64,000 nt of DNA from Nemopilema nomurai (lineage: Eukaryota > Cnidaria > Scyphozoa > Rhizostomeae > Rhizostomatidae), in the NCBI GenBank assembly GCA_003864495.1, contig ML133475.1:62001-126000 (forward strand), read 5' to 3'. The notes beneath the pieces were generated by a model. That model had not been told where the DNA came from. It ran no database searches and saw only the letters and a list, made by a program, of their open reading frames with translations. Made by a program: the position numbers and the translations under genes. How positions within the stretch are numbered: the stretch's first letter is position 1; each line of letters begins with the position of its first letter. Positions 32,400 to 46,500 of the stretch are shown in pieces.

Positions 32400-35300
32400 T
32401 TCCATGTGTGTCATCTTCCAAAAACACTCTATGTCGTAGCTGCGTTAAATAGGTACGACATGAATTGCTTTTTATTGCATGATTTTACTTCTGTGGACCA
32501 CAATTGGATACAGCTCATGGTAAGATTAACTTCGATGTATTTAGACAACTTTCTCTTCGTTGTTGTAATGAACATCTGCTTTGAAAGCAACTTCAATTCA
32601 AATAGGCTTTAAATCTGCCTCTCTGGGGCCAGATTCAAAAGCCGATACAAATCAATCGCCAATTAATTACCACTTTTTGAAAAATCTGTTATTCATGTAG
32701 TTCGCTCGATGACATTTTGAATCCGTGTTCACCGATAAACTACAACAAAACCCATCCACGCAGCAATGAAATCTTCTGCTGTATGAACTAACCTTCAAAA
32801 AACTTCAAATCACTCTTTTTAAACCACACACACACATTACTGACCGATATAAAACATTTTGATTTCACAACTTGATTGATTGTCAACTTGATTTCACACA
32901 CTTGCGATTCATTACTATTTCCAAAACCCTGGCAGGTCATTATTAAACTGTCATAGCGAGATTCACAATTATGGCTCAGTTTGCATAGAAACTAAAAATT
33001 CATCAGCTGATAATGGGGAAAACAAAAGAGCCTTGAAATGCTTTTATTTCATCTCTCGATCATTACTTAAAAAGTGCTATCAAGAGACTCTTCACCTGCC
33101 ATACTCAGGACTGCTCTCCGCTCTACTGCGCCGAGGCGGCTTTAGGAACATAGCTGTACTTTGCTTCTTCATCTTCTAGCCCGCAGCTCCGTTGATAAAC
33201 GAAAACATTGCATCAAGCACAAGTCTTCAGTCAGCCGTTCCACCGCATCCGCTCGGCCGCGGACTACTCCGTTCCCGCTCGACCCGCTCTCGCCCGCTCG
33301 CTTCAAAGAACCTGCTACAGCGCCAATCAAGCGTGAAATGACTGACGTCCAATCGACCCACAGTTATATTTTGCCGTTTCCCTGTGACGAGTTTCGAAAA
33401 CGATTTCGCTAATGCTCGGGCTGCCCACGTAACCAGAGACGCGACTTAACGAGAACCAAAGCTTTCGCGAAGACCTTCTCCTAGCAGGGCCACTGATCTA
33501 AAAAGATTTTAGATCATTGAGCAGGGCATGCCAATCACGATATCGATGTACTTTACCACTGCGCCCACCGCCTTCATAGGGATAGCTTTATGCAGAAGTG
33601 CGAGCATGCGCACATTGGTGCAATGAGAGCATGGCTGAATTCAAGTCTTGTCTCCGTCTTTGCTGTTCGCGTTGTTACGAATCAAAGGCTTTGCAGTGGG
33701 GATGAGCGAAGCCAGTGAAAAAAACGGTAACAAGGCGAATCGCAAATGCTGAGTAGCCTACCTGCATTTCAAACTGGGGGCTGGGGCAAGAGAAGCAATG
33801 AGTACGCCCAAACAAGGGCTAAGCAATTTAAGCTAAAAAATACCCCGATGCATTTCATAGCAAATTTCTATGCCCGTTCCATTTTGAAAAGCTGGTCCTA
33901 TAAATTATTCATGAACGCAAGAGAAAAGGTTTAAACAGAACAGCTTCCACGAGTTTTAGCTTCCGATGATATTTTGTTTGGATTGCAAACGTAACACTGA
34001 AGAATTTGCTCAAAACTGCAGTCTTTTACAGCCACGTGGCTAAAAACAGGTTGTCTAACTACCACTTCAACTTCATAGTTATAACAGGAAGCTTGGTTGA
34101 CTGAAGCCATTTCGAAAGGACCAATACGTCTGCTTCTAGTGTCTTATTTCTCTTTTAAGATTCATCATTGAAAAAGAAACTCACTACCGTGATTGAAAAC
34201 AATTGATAAAAAGTAAAATCGAAGATAGAAGCAGTTACGCACTCTTTTGAAGAGCTCCATCTCTAGTTCGTTATCAATATCTAAAGCACCAGAGGCAACT
34301 TCAGCAAATTGTTTTCGCTACATTAATTAAGTTTCGTGTGAGTAAGTAAATGAATTTTGTAATAAAGTGAACCAAGGGATAAAGTAACTCAATTGAAATC
34401 ATACTGAAAAAGCGAGGCGTGCCCATAACTAATTAGTCCGAAATGATAGAAATTTTCTGGGGATAAACGGATTTCTTAAAGTAATTACTGTCACACTTGA
34501 CAAAGAGAAGGACATTCTGCTTCATAAGTGAAAATCGAGCTTTCGTTATAAAAATACAACCGCGCTGGAATAGCTGGAGACTTATAAGTTGACAAACAGA
34601 CACGTGACCAGAGACGGATCCTGGGGCGCAAAGCACGACCACGTGGGAAAATTACAAAAGATTGTTCGCTATCAGCACATGGGCGAAACTGTGCAATCAG
34701 CGTCAACAGATGAAAAAACGCTAAAGTTTGCTGACGCAAATGCTGATTTCACAGTGTTCAGACGAGAGATGGACGAGTCTACACGAGCACAAACGTTATG
34801 GGTATGGAAACGATTGCTTGAAATGGTGACGCCTGTAGAGCCACCACTAGCGACGCTGCCAATTCGATAAGGAGGTTGGCGCGAAAAGTAGCAGTGGCGT
34901 CAGCAAAGATTTGACAAACACTGAGAACGATAATTCTACTTTTTGATACCGCAACTCTTCCCTTTATTTTGCTTTTGAAGTCGCCAAGAAATTTAGCATT
35001 TCAAAATGGTGAAAATAAGGGACTATAAGGAAGAAAACGAGTGGCTATTAAACATTTGCATGAAACATGCATTCGTTTTCAGAAATGACACGAAAAGTAG
35101 GCTATAGTAAGTCTGGGGTAGGAAATATTACAAAAGTTTTCAGAAGAACAGGCCCATTGTAAAAAAGTCAAGGAGTGGGTGACTGAAAGATGTTTCTGAG
35201 AGAAGAGAGAGTTGTTGGTGTTGTTGCTCAAAAGTCGCGGCTTTCAACTTCAGGGGAGCTGAAGGCGATATCCTTGGACAGGGGCTTCGTAACCTCCACT

Positions 35301-36890
35301 CCTTAAAGGGGCTTCGTAATATACCAGAGATATCTTTGCACGTCTCAGAAGCACGTTACAACATCTGAGAGCACCAGAAAACCATATTCAACACTATTTT
35401 ACATCATTACCCTAAAAATAAGCAATACTAAAGCATAACTAATCAAATTACCTTGAAGACAGCTGCATTCCCGGATGTCCAATGTCCAACAGAAAGCCCT
35501 ACGCAAACACATAGTCATTCGTTAGACTAATATTATTAATCAAACTCGCCAACTCCTAGTATTTCGCTAGAAGTAAATCCTTGTGAAATACTTAGCGTAG
35601 TAACCTGACGCCACCACGCTATATATAAAGAATTCCTCACTCTACAAAAGATTCATTATCTACAAAAAACTTCACCAATTTTAATCTATCTAAACTAGGT
35701 CAAGGAGGGATAACAAAGATGGGCATAGATGAGGGGTTGCTAAAGAGAGACTGTCTACCAAGTTTACACATGAAATTACAGATTAATAAATTACAATGTT
35801 TAATGAGCAGTATCTAGCTTCTAGCGTCCTCCCAAATGGAGAAACTTATGGTGCAATCAGGAAATAGCAGTCATTTACTTAATTTACCAGCATTGACCAT
35901 AATCAATATACACGTTATTTTTTTATAAGAAACCTAGCTTGGGTCGTAGTACTAAAAGTTTCTTAATTTTTCACTAATTTCTAGTACTAAAAGTTTTGTA
36001 AAAGTTTCTTATTTCTAGATAAGCATTTAACATCAAATTTTGTGCCTTCCCTTGCATATTAATTGTATTAAAGCTTATAACGCAACAGTAAGATTTGATA
36101 TCGTACCTCTTGTTCATTATTCTTATGGAAACAGAGATACTTTTGATCGAGACACCCAGTACAGTGAGCTAAAATTGCTGTATTATTTTCGTATTCTTAC
36201 CGAGACACCCGGTACGTATTATTTTCCTAGTCAAAAATTCATCTTATTATTTAGAGTTTCAATACTTAAAAATATTGATTTAGTTCTAAAAGTTTTTTTA
36301 AATTTTTGAGGCTTTAATACTAGGTTTCTATAAACCGGTTTCTTATATAAAAAACGTGTATCTTATAGTAACATTGCTTCCAGTCATTATAATGTCAGCT
36401 TCATGACTCGCCAAAAAACTAGAAGGCAACCAAAAGATCTCCTTTCGTGGACACTACACGAATCTTAATTTTCCATATCACATTCTATATCATATTTTCC
36501 ATCTACAGTAACCGTACGAAAAAATCATCTGCAAAAATCCTGAGGATTCAAAGAAACCTTTCCTGTTGTTTCCTCAGGGTAATAAATCGCCGATTTCTGT
36601 TTTGCTCCATGTTTTTCCTCTAAATTGCATCCTTCATTTGCCAGCTTAGATGTTACCACAGTCATTCTCCACTGAAGACTGAGCACACCCTCAAAGGCTG
36701 TGCTATTGAGAGTAAACACCTGTTTATTTGCATAACATTCTCTGACCTCTCCATCAGGTCCTCGTGCAGTTGCGTCATTAAGAACAGAGCACTAAAGCAC
36801 AAAATTGCTTTCTTAGGTTCATCAGATGAATTGAACATTAATCTCCCGATCTTGAAAATCTTGCGAATGTCTATGAGCATTTCATACTAT
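32400..36890. other. Gene-poor region
   Basis: No supported gene. It includes a CpG-rich patch (33120-33330) that could be a promoter and a perfect 10-bp inverted repeat with a 3-base loop at 33494-33516 (TGATCTAAAA / TTTTAGATCA). Open frames such as 34589-34870 show no domain. Short repeats of TAGTACTAAAAGTTT occur around 35945-36005. Confidence 0.4.
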
Positions 36891-37380
36891 CGATCAAAAT
36901 TTAAAATTAGTAGGATTTTTTCTATAATTATTCTGTTTGAATGCTGCCTATGAGTTTTCATACTATCTATGAGTATTTCGTACAATCTATCTGCATTTAA
37001 TAATGTGTCTATCAATATTTAATACTGTCCATCATACTGTCTGTCAGTATTCCAAACTGTTTGATAGCAATTGATATTGCCCTTTAGCATTTCATATTAT
37101 CTACCAGTATTCAATACTCACTATCAGCATTTATGACTACCTCAAATTGTCTTTGAGTATTTCATACTGTCTATCAGCATATAATACAGATCTATGAGTA
37201 TTTCATACTGTCTATCAGCACTAAATACTGGTCTATGAGTATTTCATAGGGCCTATCAGCATTTAATACAGCCTATCATCCTATAATACAGATCAATAAG
37301 AATTTCATACTGTCCATTATTTTCAATACTGTCTATCAGTACTTTGCACACTCTTACACTATTTTATTTCCTTTCAATAT
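36890..37380. repeat. Degenerate tandem repeat, roughly 25-35 bases per unit
   Basis: Many diverged copies of a unit like TTTCATACTGTCTATCAGCAT / TATGAGTATTTCATACTG run for about 490 bases. Spacing is irregular, so it is an old minisatellite or a repeatedly slipped sequence. Confidence 0.75.
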
Positions 37381-39313
37381 TTCTTACCTTCTTCACTATA
37401 TCGTTCGGTTTACCAGTTTCTCACACTGTCTATGCTTTCATACTATCCTTTTTTAACTTCTTCAATCAACCAGTCTGTTTGTCTTATCAATAAGTATTCG
37501 AAGCTCTGAATAACAATTTCGTCAATCCACTGTCTACTGACGATGTAATGTCAATTTACTGGTCTATCATTAATCAGAATTGCATCTTGCCATTAGGCAG
37601 TTCGGATAAGTTTCATTTATAGATATCGATAAACTCTTTCCAAATGCGGCTTAAAGCCAACCGAGTTGAGGCAAAATCGGCAGACAACACTTAACTCTTA
37701 TTTCTGCACATCTGCAACGTGAGCTCCCCAACAATTAGTTGAAACAGCTGATCGGTTTAATCTCTTTGAATTTTGTTAATCCGCTCTGCCATACAGTCAG
37801 ACTGCCCTACATTCCGATCGTTGGTAGCTTGGGGAGCCTCTTTCAGAACTGCACTGACAGCTTTTCACATCACAATACATGGCAGAATGTGTCATGCGAA
37901 ACAAATATGATGGATTAAAAGATGCAAATGCCTACTTGATTAACTCTGGAGATTGTAGGTCTTGTCTTGTAATAGAGCTGGTTGCTGGTTTGACTGAAGG
38001 GTGTTCCTTCCACAGTGTTAAGCTCGAGGCACGGGACATCATCTTCAAGCGTCCAGGCAGCGCCTAAGGGCAAACGCACAAAGAAGGGTGGATCAAGTAT
38101 TCTAAGGCGTGATAATGATTTAAGAGAACAGAGGGTTAACTGCCCTAAAGTACACGACGTATAATCAACAGTGACATGAGAATACTGTAGAAATCTGTTC
38201 AAATATATAGCGCCAGGCCGTTTAAACAAGTCCTTGTAGATCACAATGCTTCTCATGCATGGTTTAAGGCCTAGAAATCCTTTTATGTTCACCTTTCAAT
38301 CGACATGGTTTTAGATTTTTCAAAACTTTTCTCAGAACGATAAAGAATATTCACTAAAAACATGAGCTAAATCAAAAAAAGTGAAACATCAATTAAGTGA
38401 AATATACGTATTTAGTTTTGTTTAATCTATAAGAACGCTGTTTGGCAATTATATTAGTGCTACTTGAATCTCCCTGCTCTGCAACAGTAGACGTTGCGAG
38501 ACACCTATCAAATAATTGCATTTTAAGTTAAGATCTTTCTTTAATTCATACGGAAAGTATGATCCATAACCTATTACTTGGTAGACAGCTAATATAGGAC
38601 TATTTGGTAGGGGAGGGGCACTTCACTATCGTATGGAAGATGTGGGGCAACATGAAGATAGCCTTTTAGAAAAAATTTCCTTTAGCCCCTATTGGACTTG
38701 AGAAATGAAATGTCCTTTGGAATCACGGGGGCCAATTTCTAGGGAAAATATGCTGTTATCACCCTACTACTCGGGGACGAAGAGGTATCTACTTGGGCAA
38801 CTGCCCCAGTAAACCTCTCAGAAATATGCACTGTTTCAAACGCTTCAGGATTCTCTAGTTTCTTGATCAACATGGTTCCTGCTTTCTTCATTTCCCTTAA
38901 ATCGCAATGACAATGCGAATCATAAAGTAAAGGCATGGTCATCAAATATTTATCGTATTGCAACTAAAAATTCCTTGAAATTAGTGTGAAAAATATCAAC
39001 AGGTCTTAAAACTTCAACCTTCCTTTATCGGCTCCACTCTACTTGGAATCTTTATTTAAAAAGATATTTGATGTTTGACAACATCATGTCTACGAGACAT
39101 TAGCTTATTTCAAAGCAACTGAAAAGGGGTTGACCGTTGCTTGCCTTGAAATGTTCTTTTCGTCAAAACGGAAACCTGGTCAGCAAAGCTTAGTTTGATA
39201 GACGTCCAATCAAGAACCATTCGACAAAGTATTTAGTTTTCATAATGAAGCAGCAAATCTCAATGGAAATTTCGTAAACTTGAGCCTACCGGTTATGAGG
39301 GCTAACAAGCACA
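37381..39313. other. Gene-poor region
   Basis: No supported gene. A 125-codon open frame on the minus strand (37915-38292) has no recognisable domain and no ATG start. Confidence 0.4.
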
Positions 39314-39344
<31 letters not shown>

Positions 39345-39352
39345 GAATTCTT
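39314..39352 (+). repeat. Homopolymer run of 39 C
   Basis: Uninterrupted C run. It can form i-motif/G-quadruplex structures and is prone to length error in sequencing. Confidence 0.95.
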
Positions 39353-40580
39353 TCTCATTCGCGTGAAAACTTATGCCTATATCAAAAAACATCCATCGGG
39401 TGAGTTAAAATGACGGAGGATCAAAATAACGAATAACTATGTAAAACTTAGAGAACAATTGTATCGCTTCATTGGCCATCAAAAAAATAGAACGATTTGC
39501 GACGAGGGTCGATCTGTGAACGGACAGATGTCCCTAGGTTGAAGCTACAGGCCATACTGAAGAGAGACAAAAAGAGCTACCGATATCCAACTACCAGGCT
39601 ATATTAAAAAACGTTTAAGCGGTTGAAGGAAATTGCCTACCACCCGGAGAAATGGAGAGTGGTTTCGATACAACATCTGCCTCCGCTGACTTTAGGGACC
39701 GCGGTATCGTGTTGTTCCTGAAGAAGCTGCGCATCGGGCTCCGCAGAGGGTGAGGCTTTTGTGGCCTAAAAAGGAAGAAAATTTCCCGGTCATTGGAAGT
39801 CGCCAGAACTTAAACAGAAGGATGTTTGAGTTTGAAAAGTTCACAGCAAGTAAACAGCAAAGTAAGGTGGACAGTTAAGTTTGGAGTGAGATTCCGGCGT
39901 CAGTAGCAATTTTGATACCCGGCAAGCTTTCCTAGTCCGGAAGCAAGTGCAAGTAGCTTATACAACACATGCGCACCTTCCAATACACACAGCTGTGAAT
40001 AAAATGGTAGAAAAATCATTCGAAACAGAAGACCACCTAAACAAAGTCTGAAACCTTAAAATGTAATGGAGAGAAGGGGAATCAATTCGCATACAATATC
40101 TGATTATGTAATCTATAAAATGTCCGACCCTCCCACCCAATACAAGTTTTAACCCAAGGCGGTCTGGCTATATACGCCAAAAGTCTGTCAAGAATTAACG
40201 CGTGATTGAATTAACCATAGGAAGGCGATACGCGAATTGATAACAAAAAGGCGAACAGTTATGACGAAAACAGCACAACGGTCTTTACTATTCGCTAATT
40301 GGATCCTGTGAATATGATACACCCACCAATACTCATTTTCGTACACATTCTCAATACTCACTTACACTGAACACTGTAGCCTCACTAAATTACAACCATC
40401 TTACAAAATTGAGCACACAAACTCAAATCAAGGTTATTAAAAGTTCTTATCACCCAACCATTCGCTTCTTTGATTGGATTGTCAAAAACCTAGATTAGAT
40501 ATAACCTATCGGTTTTTGGCATAGTAATGAAAACGGATTTCGTGCCATTTCTAGAGAATTATAAATTGTAGGAACTACAA

Positions 40581-40871
40581 ATGAAGCTTTGGATCAGAAA
40601 TCAAGACAAGACACGGTACGGGCGATATAATCTGCATTGTACCATGTACTGCGCGCCACTTGGACCAGCTGCTTTGAGAGGTCCAGAGATAGGCACCTTT
40701 AAAGTGGGGCTCCTTTTTAACTCCTGGTGTAAAGCTACTGAACATGAACTTGTTCGCTTGCAGCCTAGGCTACCTGAGGCTTATAATGATTGCGTTGAAA
40801 TTTACCGCCGGTTCCTGGTGCAGCTCAAAGGAAAACCGTCGCTTATAGTTAAAAGCGCGCTTTCGCAATAA
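40581..40871 (+). other. Unassigned 96-codon open frame with ATG
   Basis: True ATG and a fairly ordinary amino-acid composition (for example QPRLPEAYNDCVEIYRRF). No family recognised and no splice partners seen. It may be a small gene, a transposon remnant or chance. Confidence 0.15.
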
Positions 40872-41639
40872 ACAGAAAATTGACGCGCGCCGAAGGCGCT
40901 TATGTGACGTCATTGGCAGCAGAGTATCGGTAACTGTGCTCCTTCGTCGTATGCAAATTGTCTTGCGGAGCTATGGCACGATAAGATTTAATTGCCCCGT
41001 TCTTGACGTTTGCATAACAGAAGGCGCTTTGAATCGTGATTGAACAGTGGACAGAGCCCGTCGTTCAAAATCATTGCATTTATTGAATTGGGTAGACGGG
41101 CGGACTCACAATGATTTGAAGCTACAGTCAAAACAACAGGCCCTTCAAAACATATTGAAAATGACCAGCTCTGTACAGCCAAAGAGGGCAGGGGGGTTGG
41201 TTTGGTGCAGGTCCTAATGACTTGAGCAAACGCACTCGAGCATAAAATAAACCCATGCGGAAAATGTCAGTTGGGTAAAGTTAGTCGATGATCAAGATGT
41301 ACGGTCATCAAATAAATATTTGGGTCTATATCGGAAGGGTCAGTCTGTAAGGTACGGAATAATTAACAGGCTTGTTTAACACACGAGGGATGGGAAGGCA
41401 TGTTGCCAAGCAAAATGAACTTGTTTTGTTATAGGATGAGTGAACGTAGAAGTAAAAACTGTGAACACGAACAGAGGGGGTGAAACTAGGCCTTCGACAA
41501 GCCTTTTTTCAAACAGATAAATGATGTCAAGTGTGTAGTATTAAGAACCTGAGACAATTACATTTCATTCAAGTTATCATCTACTTACCCTGCAATCCGA
41601 TTAGTACAACACTGCTAGCCTTTTCAAGCATGCATCCAC

Positions 41640-41815
41640 CGACAGCCTGTATTCTCGAATTGGAGGTAGAATCGCGAATGAAACTCTGGCTGTTTGAAGA
41701 GGCATAAGCCTGCGACTACACCGTCTGGGGCGACTCCGTGCTTAATGTCGGCATTGATTAGCAATCCAGCCACACACAAGCAACTAGCAAGTCCCTTCAG
41801 TGATCAAACTTGACC
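41640..41815 (-). other. Unassigned coding-like segment on the minus strand
   Basis: A 60-codon frame bounded by stops has coding-like composition (LASCLCVAGLLINADIKHG, VVAGLCLFKQPEFHSRFYLQ). It has no ATG but does have an acceptor-like CTGAAG at its start. Not recognised. It could be an exon of an unknown gene or a chance frame. Confidence 0.15.
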
Positions 41816-42397
41816 ATCCACAGATAAAACACTGATTTGCAGTCGGTTAAAATTGGGCTTAGCTTCGAATTCTTTGGAACAAAGCACTGAATAATAATCG
41901 GCACAATTTGCAACAGAGCGAATAAAAGCGGATCGCAGCTAAACATGCGTGTTCAAAACGCATACAGACATAGCATTAGGATCACCACGAGAAATGCAAA
42001 ATAACATTGATCTGCTGCGGGTGGGAAATTAACGGTGTGTTCACGGGAACAATGAAAAATGAAAATATCAGGGCGACTAGGATTCAGCAACCGAACTTTG
42101 CCTGGCGTGTTTTTGCTAATTTAAAAATCATCGCCTATTTCAAAGAAAATCGTTGCAGAAAAAATTCAGCCGGCAATGCAAGAGAGCCCAATGCCAGCTC
42201 AATGGATTGCTGAAAAAGCGAGGCTAGTTTGGTTGTATAAGAAATCAACATATGATTATGATCCAATTGCATATGATTCCGTCAAAGCGATGCGTTACTT
42301 GGCTTCTTGCCAAATCGAATTCGCCGCAGACCGACAGGCAGGGTTGAAAACATCGTCATTCTAGAAGGCACACGCATTTGTGATAGGGTCGAAATTT

Positions 42398-42423
42398 TAT
42401 CATGATGATGATGATGATGATGA
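42398..42423 (+). repeat. ATG trinucleotide microsatellite
   Basis: About eight ATG/GAT units in a row. No coding context. Confidence 0.9.
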
Positions 42424-42766
42424 CAAAAATGAATGAGCCAACATGCTGCTTCTAAACAGGTGCTCCGATGGCATGGAGAGTTTGCACTTCACACAAGAGA
42501 GTAATTCACCTGTGTGTAATTGGTTGTAACACAACTGGATAGGTTGTTTTCATTGCCTATTTGGCACTAATATGACGCTGAAAAGCTAAACGGTTTTCGT
42601 GGTTAATAATTAAAATTATGAAAGAGCTTTTTCAATTTGCATTTGACTAGCAAACAGGTAGGCGGGGTGTAGCCCCAGAATGCCCAGCCGGCGACAAGGC
42701 CTTGAACGGCCGTGCTGGCATGCCAATGCTGCACGCTATAGCATTGGGCCGCCTGGGGAAAGGGCT

Positions 42767-43259
42767 CCCTTCTAAGCAAATCATATACTGTGCCAAAGAG
42801 AAATCTAAATAGAACGTCAATATTCTACTTTTTCAAAGGAATAAAAGATGCGAATGGATGCAAGGATGCATCAGATGTAAAGGTAGAACTCCCTTCCAAG
42901 CGAAAACATATACTGTACCAAAGAGAAATCTAAATAGAACGTAAATATTCTACTTTATCACAGGAATAAAAGATGCGAATGGATGCAAGGATGCATCAGA
43001 TGTAAAGGTAGAACTCCCTTCTAAGCAAAAACATATACTGTACCAAAGAGAAATCTAAATAGAACGTAAATATTCTACTTTATCACAGGAATAAAAGATG
43101 CGAATGGATGCAAGGATGCATCAGATGTAAAGGTAGAACTCCCTTCTAAGCGAAAACATATACTGTACCAAAGAGAAATCTAAATAGAACGTCAAAAATC
43201 TACTTTCTCACAGGAATAAAAGATGCGAATGGATGCAAGGATGCATCAGATGTAGCGGT
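42767..43259 (+). repeat. Tandem array of about four 125-bp units
   Basis: Units begin near 42767, 42891, 43016 and 43141 (spacing 124, 125, 125). Each contains ATATACTGTRCCAAAGAGAA, TAAATAGAACGT and GATGCGAATGGATGCAAGGA. The copies differ at only a few positions, so the array is young. The first unit has a small deletion (GCAAATC for GCGAAAAC) and the fourth has a changed TCAAAAATCTAC segment. Units have no spacers and are too long for CRISPR; this is a minisatellite. Confidence 0.92.
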
Positions 43260-43499
43260 ACAATGCAGATGAACTCCGCCAGATCTTATTTTCAATAAAA
43301 ATAAAGAGCTGCTAAATAAATTAGGATTTTACTTAACTTATTGGGATACGAATAAGTGCGAGAGGAATAAGAAATGATGATCTTTTTTTCGTTTCAAGAA
43401 GAGAAAAGAAAGAAATAAGCATGCGGCGAATCACAGTTACTGAAAATTATAATGCTTGAACAGAAAGTCTGGCAAAATTTCAGTTAGAAAATTGAAAGT

Positions 43500-43532
43500 A
43501 AAATTATATATATATACATATATATATAAAAT
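43500..43532 (+). repeat. TA dinucleotide microsatellite
   Basis: Imperfect TA repeats interrupted by a CA. Confidence 0.85.
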
Positions 43533-43539
43533 TTATACC

Positions 43540-46500
43540 TCTCATAGACTGTCTCTCATTCTTTTGTGTGGCTATTTGGTTGGAAAGATGAAAACAGGGC
43601 GCAAAAAACTGGTCTTCTGAGAAGCCGTCTTTAACAAACAAAGAGAATATCTGTTGCCGATTCTTTATTTCTGTTTGGACTCTACCAACAAGGAGTGTTC
43701 TCTGAGATCGTAGGAACTGATGGCAAACCTGCAAAATCTTTGTCTTTAGATCTTGAGAAACCTGTCGCTTGCATATAGCTCTTAGACTGCAGCATGAACA
43801 ATGATTGCCGACTGTTTTCCGAGATGCCTTTGCAGTGAATACAAACTCTCCAGGTCAACGCAATCAAACACAGATGCACAAATGCCCAATTCAGGCTTTG
43901 TTGTTTGCCCATTCCCAGACGTTATCTAGGTCTTCTTTGCTGCACATTTCTTATCTAAAGATCTCAATTCCATCGGCGTTCTTAGCGGAACAATGCCGCG
44001 AGCTTTGAAGAAGACGAGAAGAAGAAACTGCTAAACCCACAGTTTGGCGTCTTCTCAGCCTTAAGTGTTAACCTTTAGTATGCAGATGACGTCTACAGAT
44101 ATGTGGAAGCGCAAACTATCTCCATTTATACGTGAAACTCCAAGATTCAATTCAAAGCTTTATTCAGTGCAAGCAAGAAATATAGTCCAGAATTCGTACA
44201 GTCATACAGAGATATGCCGTTATCGAATCGCAAGGAAGAGGAGGTCATTGGACATGGAGGGAGGTGTGCATCAAAATCTTCCAAGCCCCGGAAAGCCACA
44301 ATTCATCGCAATTTTACTTGAATAAACATAATTAGTCAATTCAATAGTCTAATACTTTGTACAGATAAGAAGCAGATGGAAAATGCGTTAACTACTCTGG
44401 GCAAATGTTTCTAATCTTCCGCGCAAACATTTCCTAAAAACAACTCACAGAACGCAATCATCGCTGAAAGCATTGTATTGTTCAGTTAGACAATCCCATT
44501 ACAGTATCAGACAATACAGCAGTGTATTTTTAGAAAATATTGGGAAACATTTCTTCGTCTTGCGTTTTAAGTTACTCCGATAACCGATCATGACGTCACA
44601 AAGGCCACGTCATACTATTGCTTCGGAAAGCTCTTCTGGTGACGGGAACCACGTAGCCCCCCGATATTGACGCGCTTGCTAGTATCAATGTCAGTGGTGC
44701 AAGGAGGGGGGGGGGGCAATCATTATGAGGTGTGGACTAAGGGAAAAACAGGACAAGCACGCATCTATCACTATTTGAAAATGCCTTTTTAATCCACCGC
44801 CCGTTCACTGATATTTTCTTCTGCAATTTCACCATTACCTTACCATTAACAACTGAGTAGCATTCTCACGAAGAATTGAAACATTAACCAGAGCTTTAGC
44901 TAAAGCAGTGACAGAACAGGATATGTATTCTAATGATAAGAAACCTCAAATGTATTGACACTGTTCGCTTTTAAAGAACTACTCTAGGTACAGAAAGTTC
45001 AACCTCCATGTTCCCAAGTATGAGAAGCCGCTCTAATTATTTTTCCCAAACCCAAACCTTGATGGACTTTTTTCGCCTTCGTTTGATAACGTTATTACTT
45101 GACATTTGACAATTGCCGCTTCGAAAGAATCTTTCTGGCTCGACCGACCATTGGGAAATCCAATCAAAACTCACCTTTCATCGTGGGCACACTTCTTTAT
45201 GTCCAGAAAGGTTTCACTGTCCAGGCTGTTGCTTTTGAAAAATCTTCCCTTACCTTTCTTCTTCCCTCTGAAAATGAAGAGTTCAATTAGAAGGGTAATT
45301 TCCGTCAATCTTGCCTATTCAAAACATGCGTAAAGTTTCTGCATAGGCCATGAATCGTTTCCAATCATTAAGAAAAACACGGACAGGTCAAAGTAATATA
45401 AAGAATTAACTTTTGGTAAAGGATAACAAAATATCAAAATCCAGGGACCTTTTTGAAAACTAACTAGGCTCTCCCTTGTAAAACGGTCCTCATATCTAAA
45501 AGCCCTCATTCTATTGTTTTTCATCGTTTTCTGGAGAGCATTTGATCTTTAGGAGATGCTGGATTTGAAAGTAGGAAAATTAGGGGGAGTGACTCGCTAG
45601 GTAAATTAAATACTAATAGCGTAAGTAGATAAATATATAGCTTTAACATACTATATGCCTTTCTGATCTATAAAGCCAAGGATCTGCATATGGGCTGAGT
45701 AAAATTACTGGTTTAGAAAAATGTGAAAATATTTATTAAAACGGAATACTGGAACTGCTGATCTTTAACAGAAAAAATTACAAAATCGACGAAACTTGAA
45801 GGAAAAATGTAACATAACAACACATAGATATCAAAGCTATAACTTTAAAACCAAAAAAAGTAATAACCATTGAACATTCTATACTTAGATGAAAATTCAA
45901 GGGTGCATTCCCGACCGTGTGGTCTTATTGAGTTTAGAATACGGCTAAAAAACGAATTCTTTTAAAAATAATAACTTTTTATTTTGATAGTGCTCCTAAT
46001 GGAATACAGCTCCAATTTTTCATAAAATACTCTGGTCTCCCATTTTGATAGTGAAAGTGTAAACTTTATGAAATCTACACAAACATTGTTTATCAGCGCT
46101 ACCTACCTACAAACCTTCAAACCTACAATGCATGACAAAAGTACTGGGAGATAAAGGATGATTCCTTGACTGTCGTTTTCCATACCATTTTAAAAATACT
46201 TTCGACATAGTTCTAGAGAGATATTTCTTGGTTTCATTGAAAAATTAATAATTGTATTAAATATCTTTTTTGGAAATTGGCATCAACACATAGTTGCTTC
46301 AGGAATGCCTGCAGCCAGGGGGAAATGGGGGCAGCTACCCCCTGCCCTCAGTAAATGTGCTTCCTTTCCTTTCACTACTACTGGCCACTTGCTCATGTAT
46401 TTGTCCCTTGCCACAAAAATATGAAGGCACTCTTGGATGTACTGAATTGTAAGGGACAAGTCATTATTTCACAAATAGCTTGCTCACAACAGTGGATGTT

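Noticed and set aside
34589..34870. 93-codon plus-strand open frame
   Set aside because: No ATG at its start, no domain and no splice partners.
36525..36880. Two overlapping minus-strand open frames with coding-like composition
   Set aside because: Both frames are open at once, no family recognised, and no convincing splice structure.
37915..38292. 125-codon minus-strand open frame
   Set aside because: No ATG start, no domain; length is within chance for this base composition.
42767..43259. CRISPR-like array
   Set aside because: Units are 125 bases, contiguous and without spacers, and the DNA is eukaryotic.
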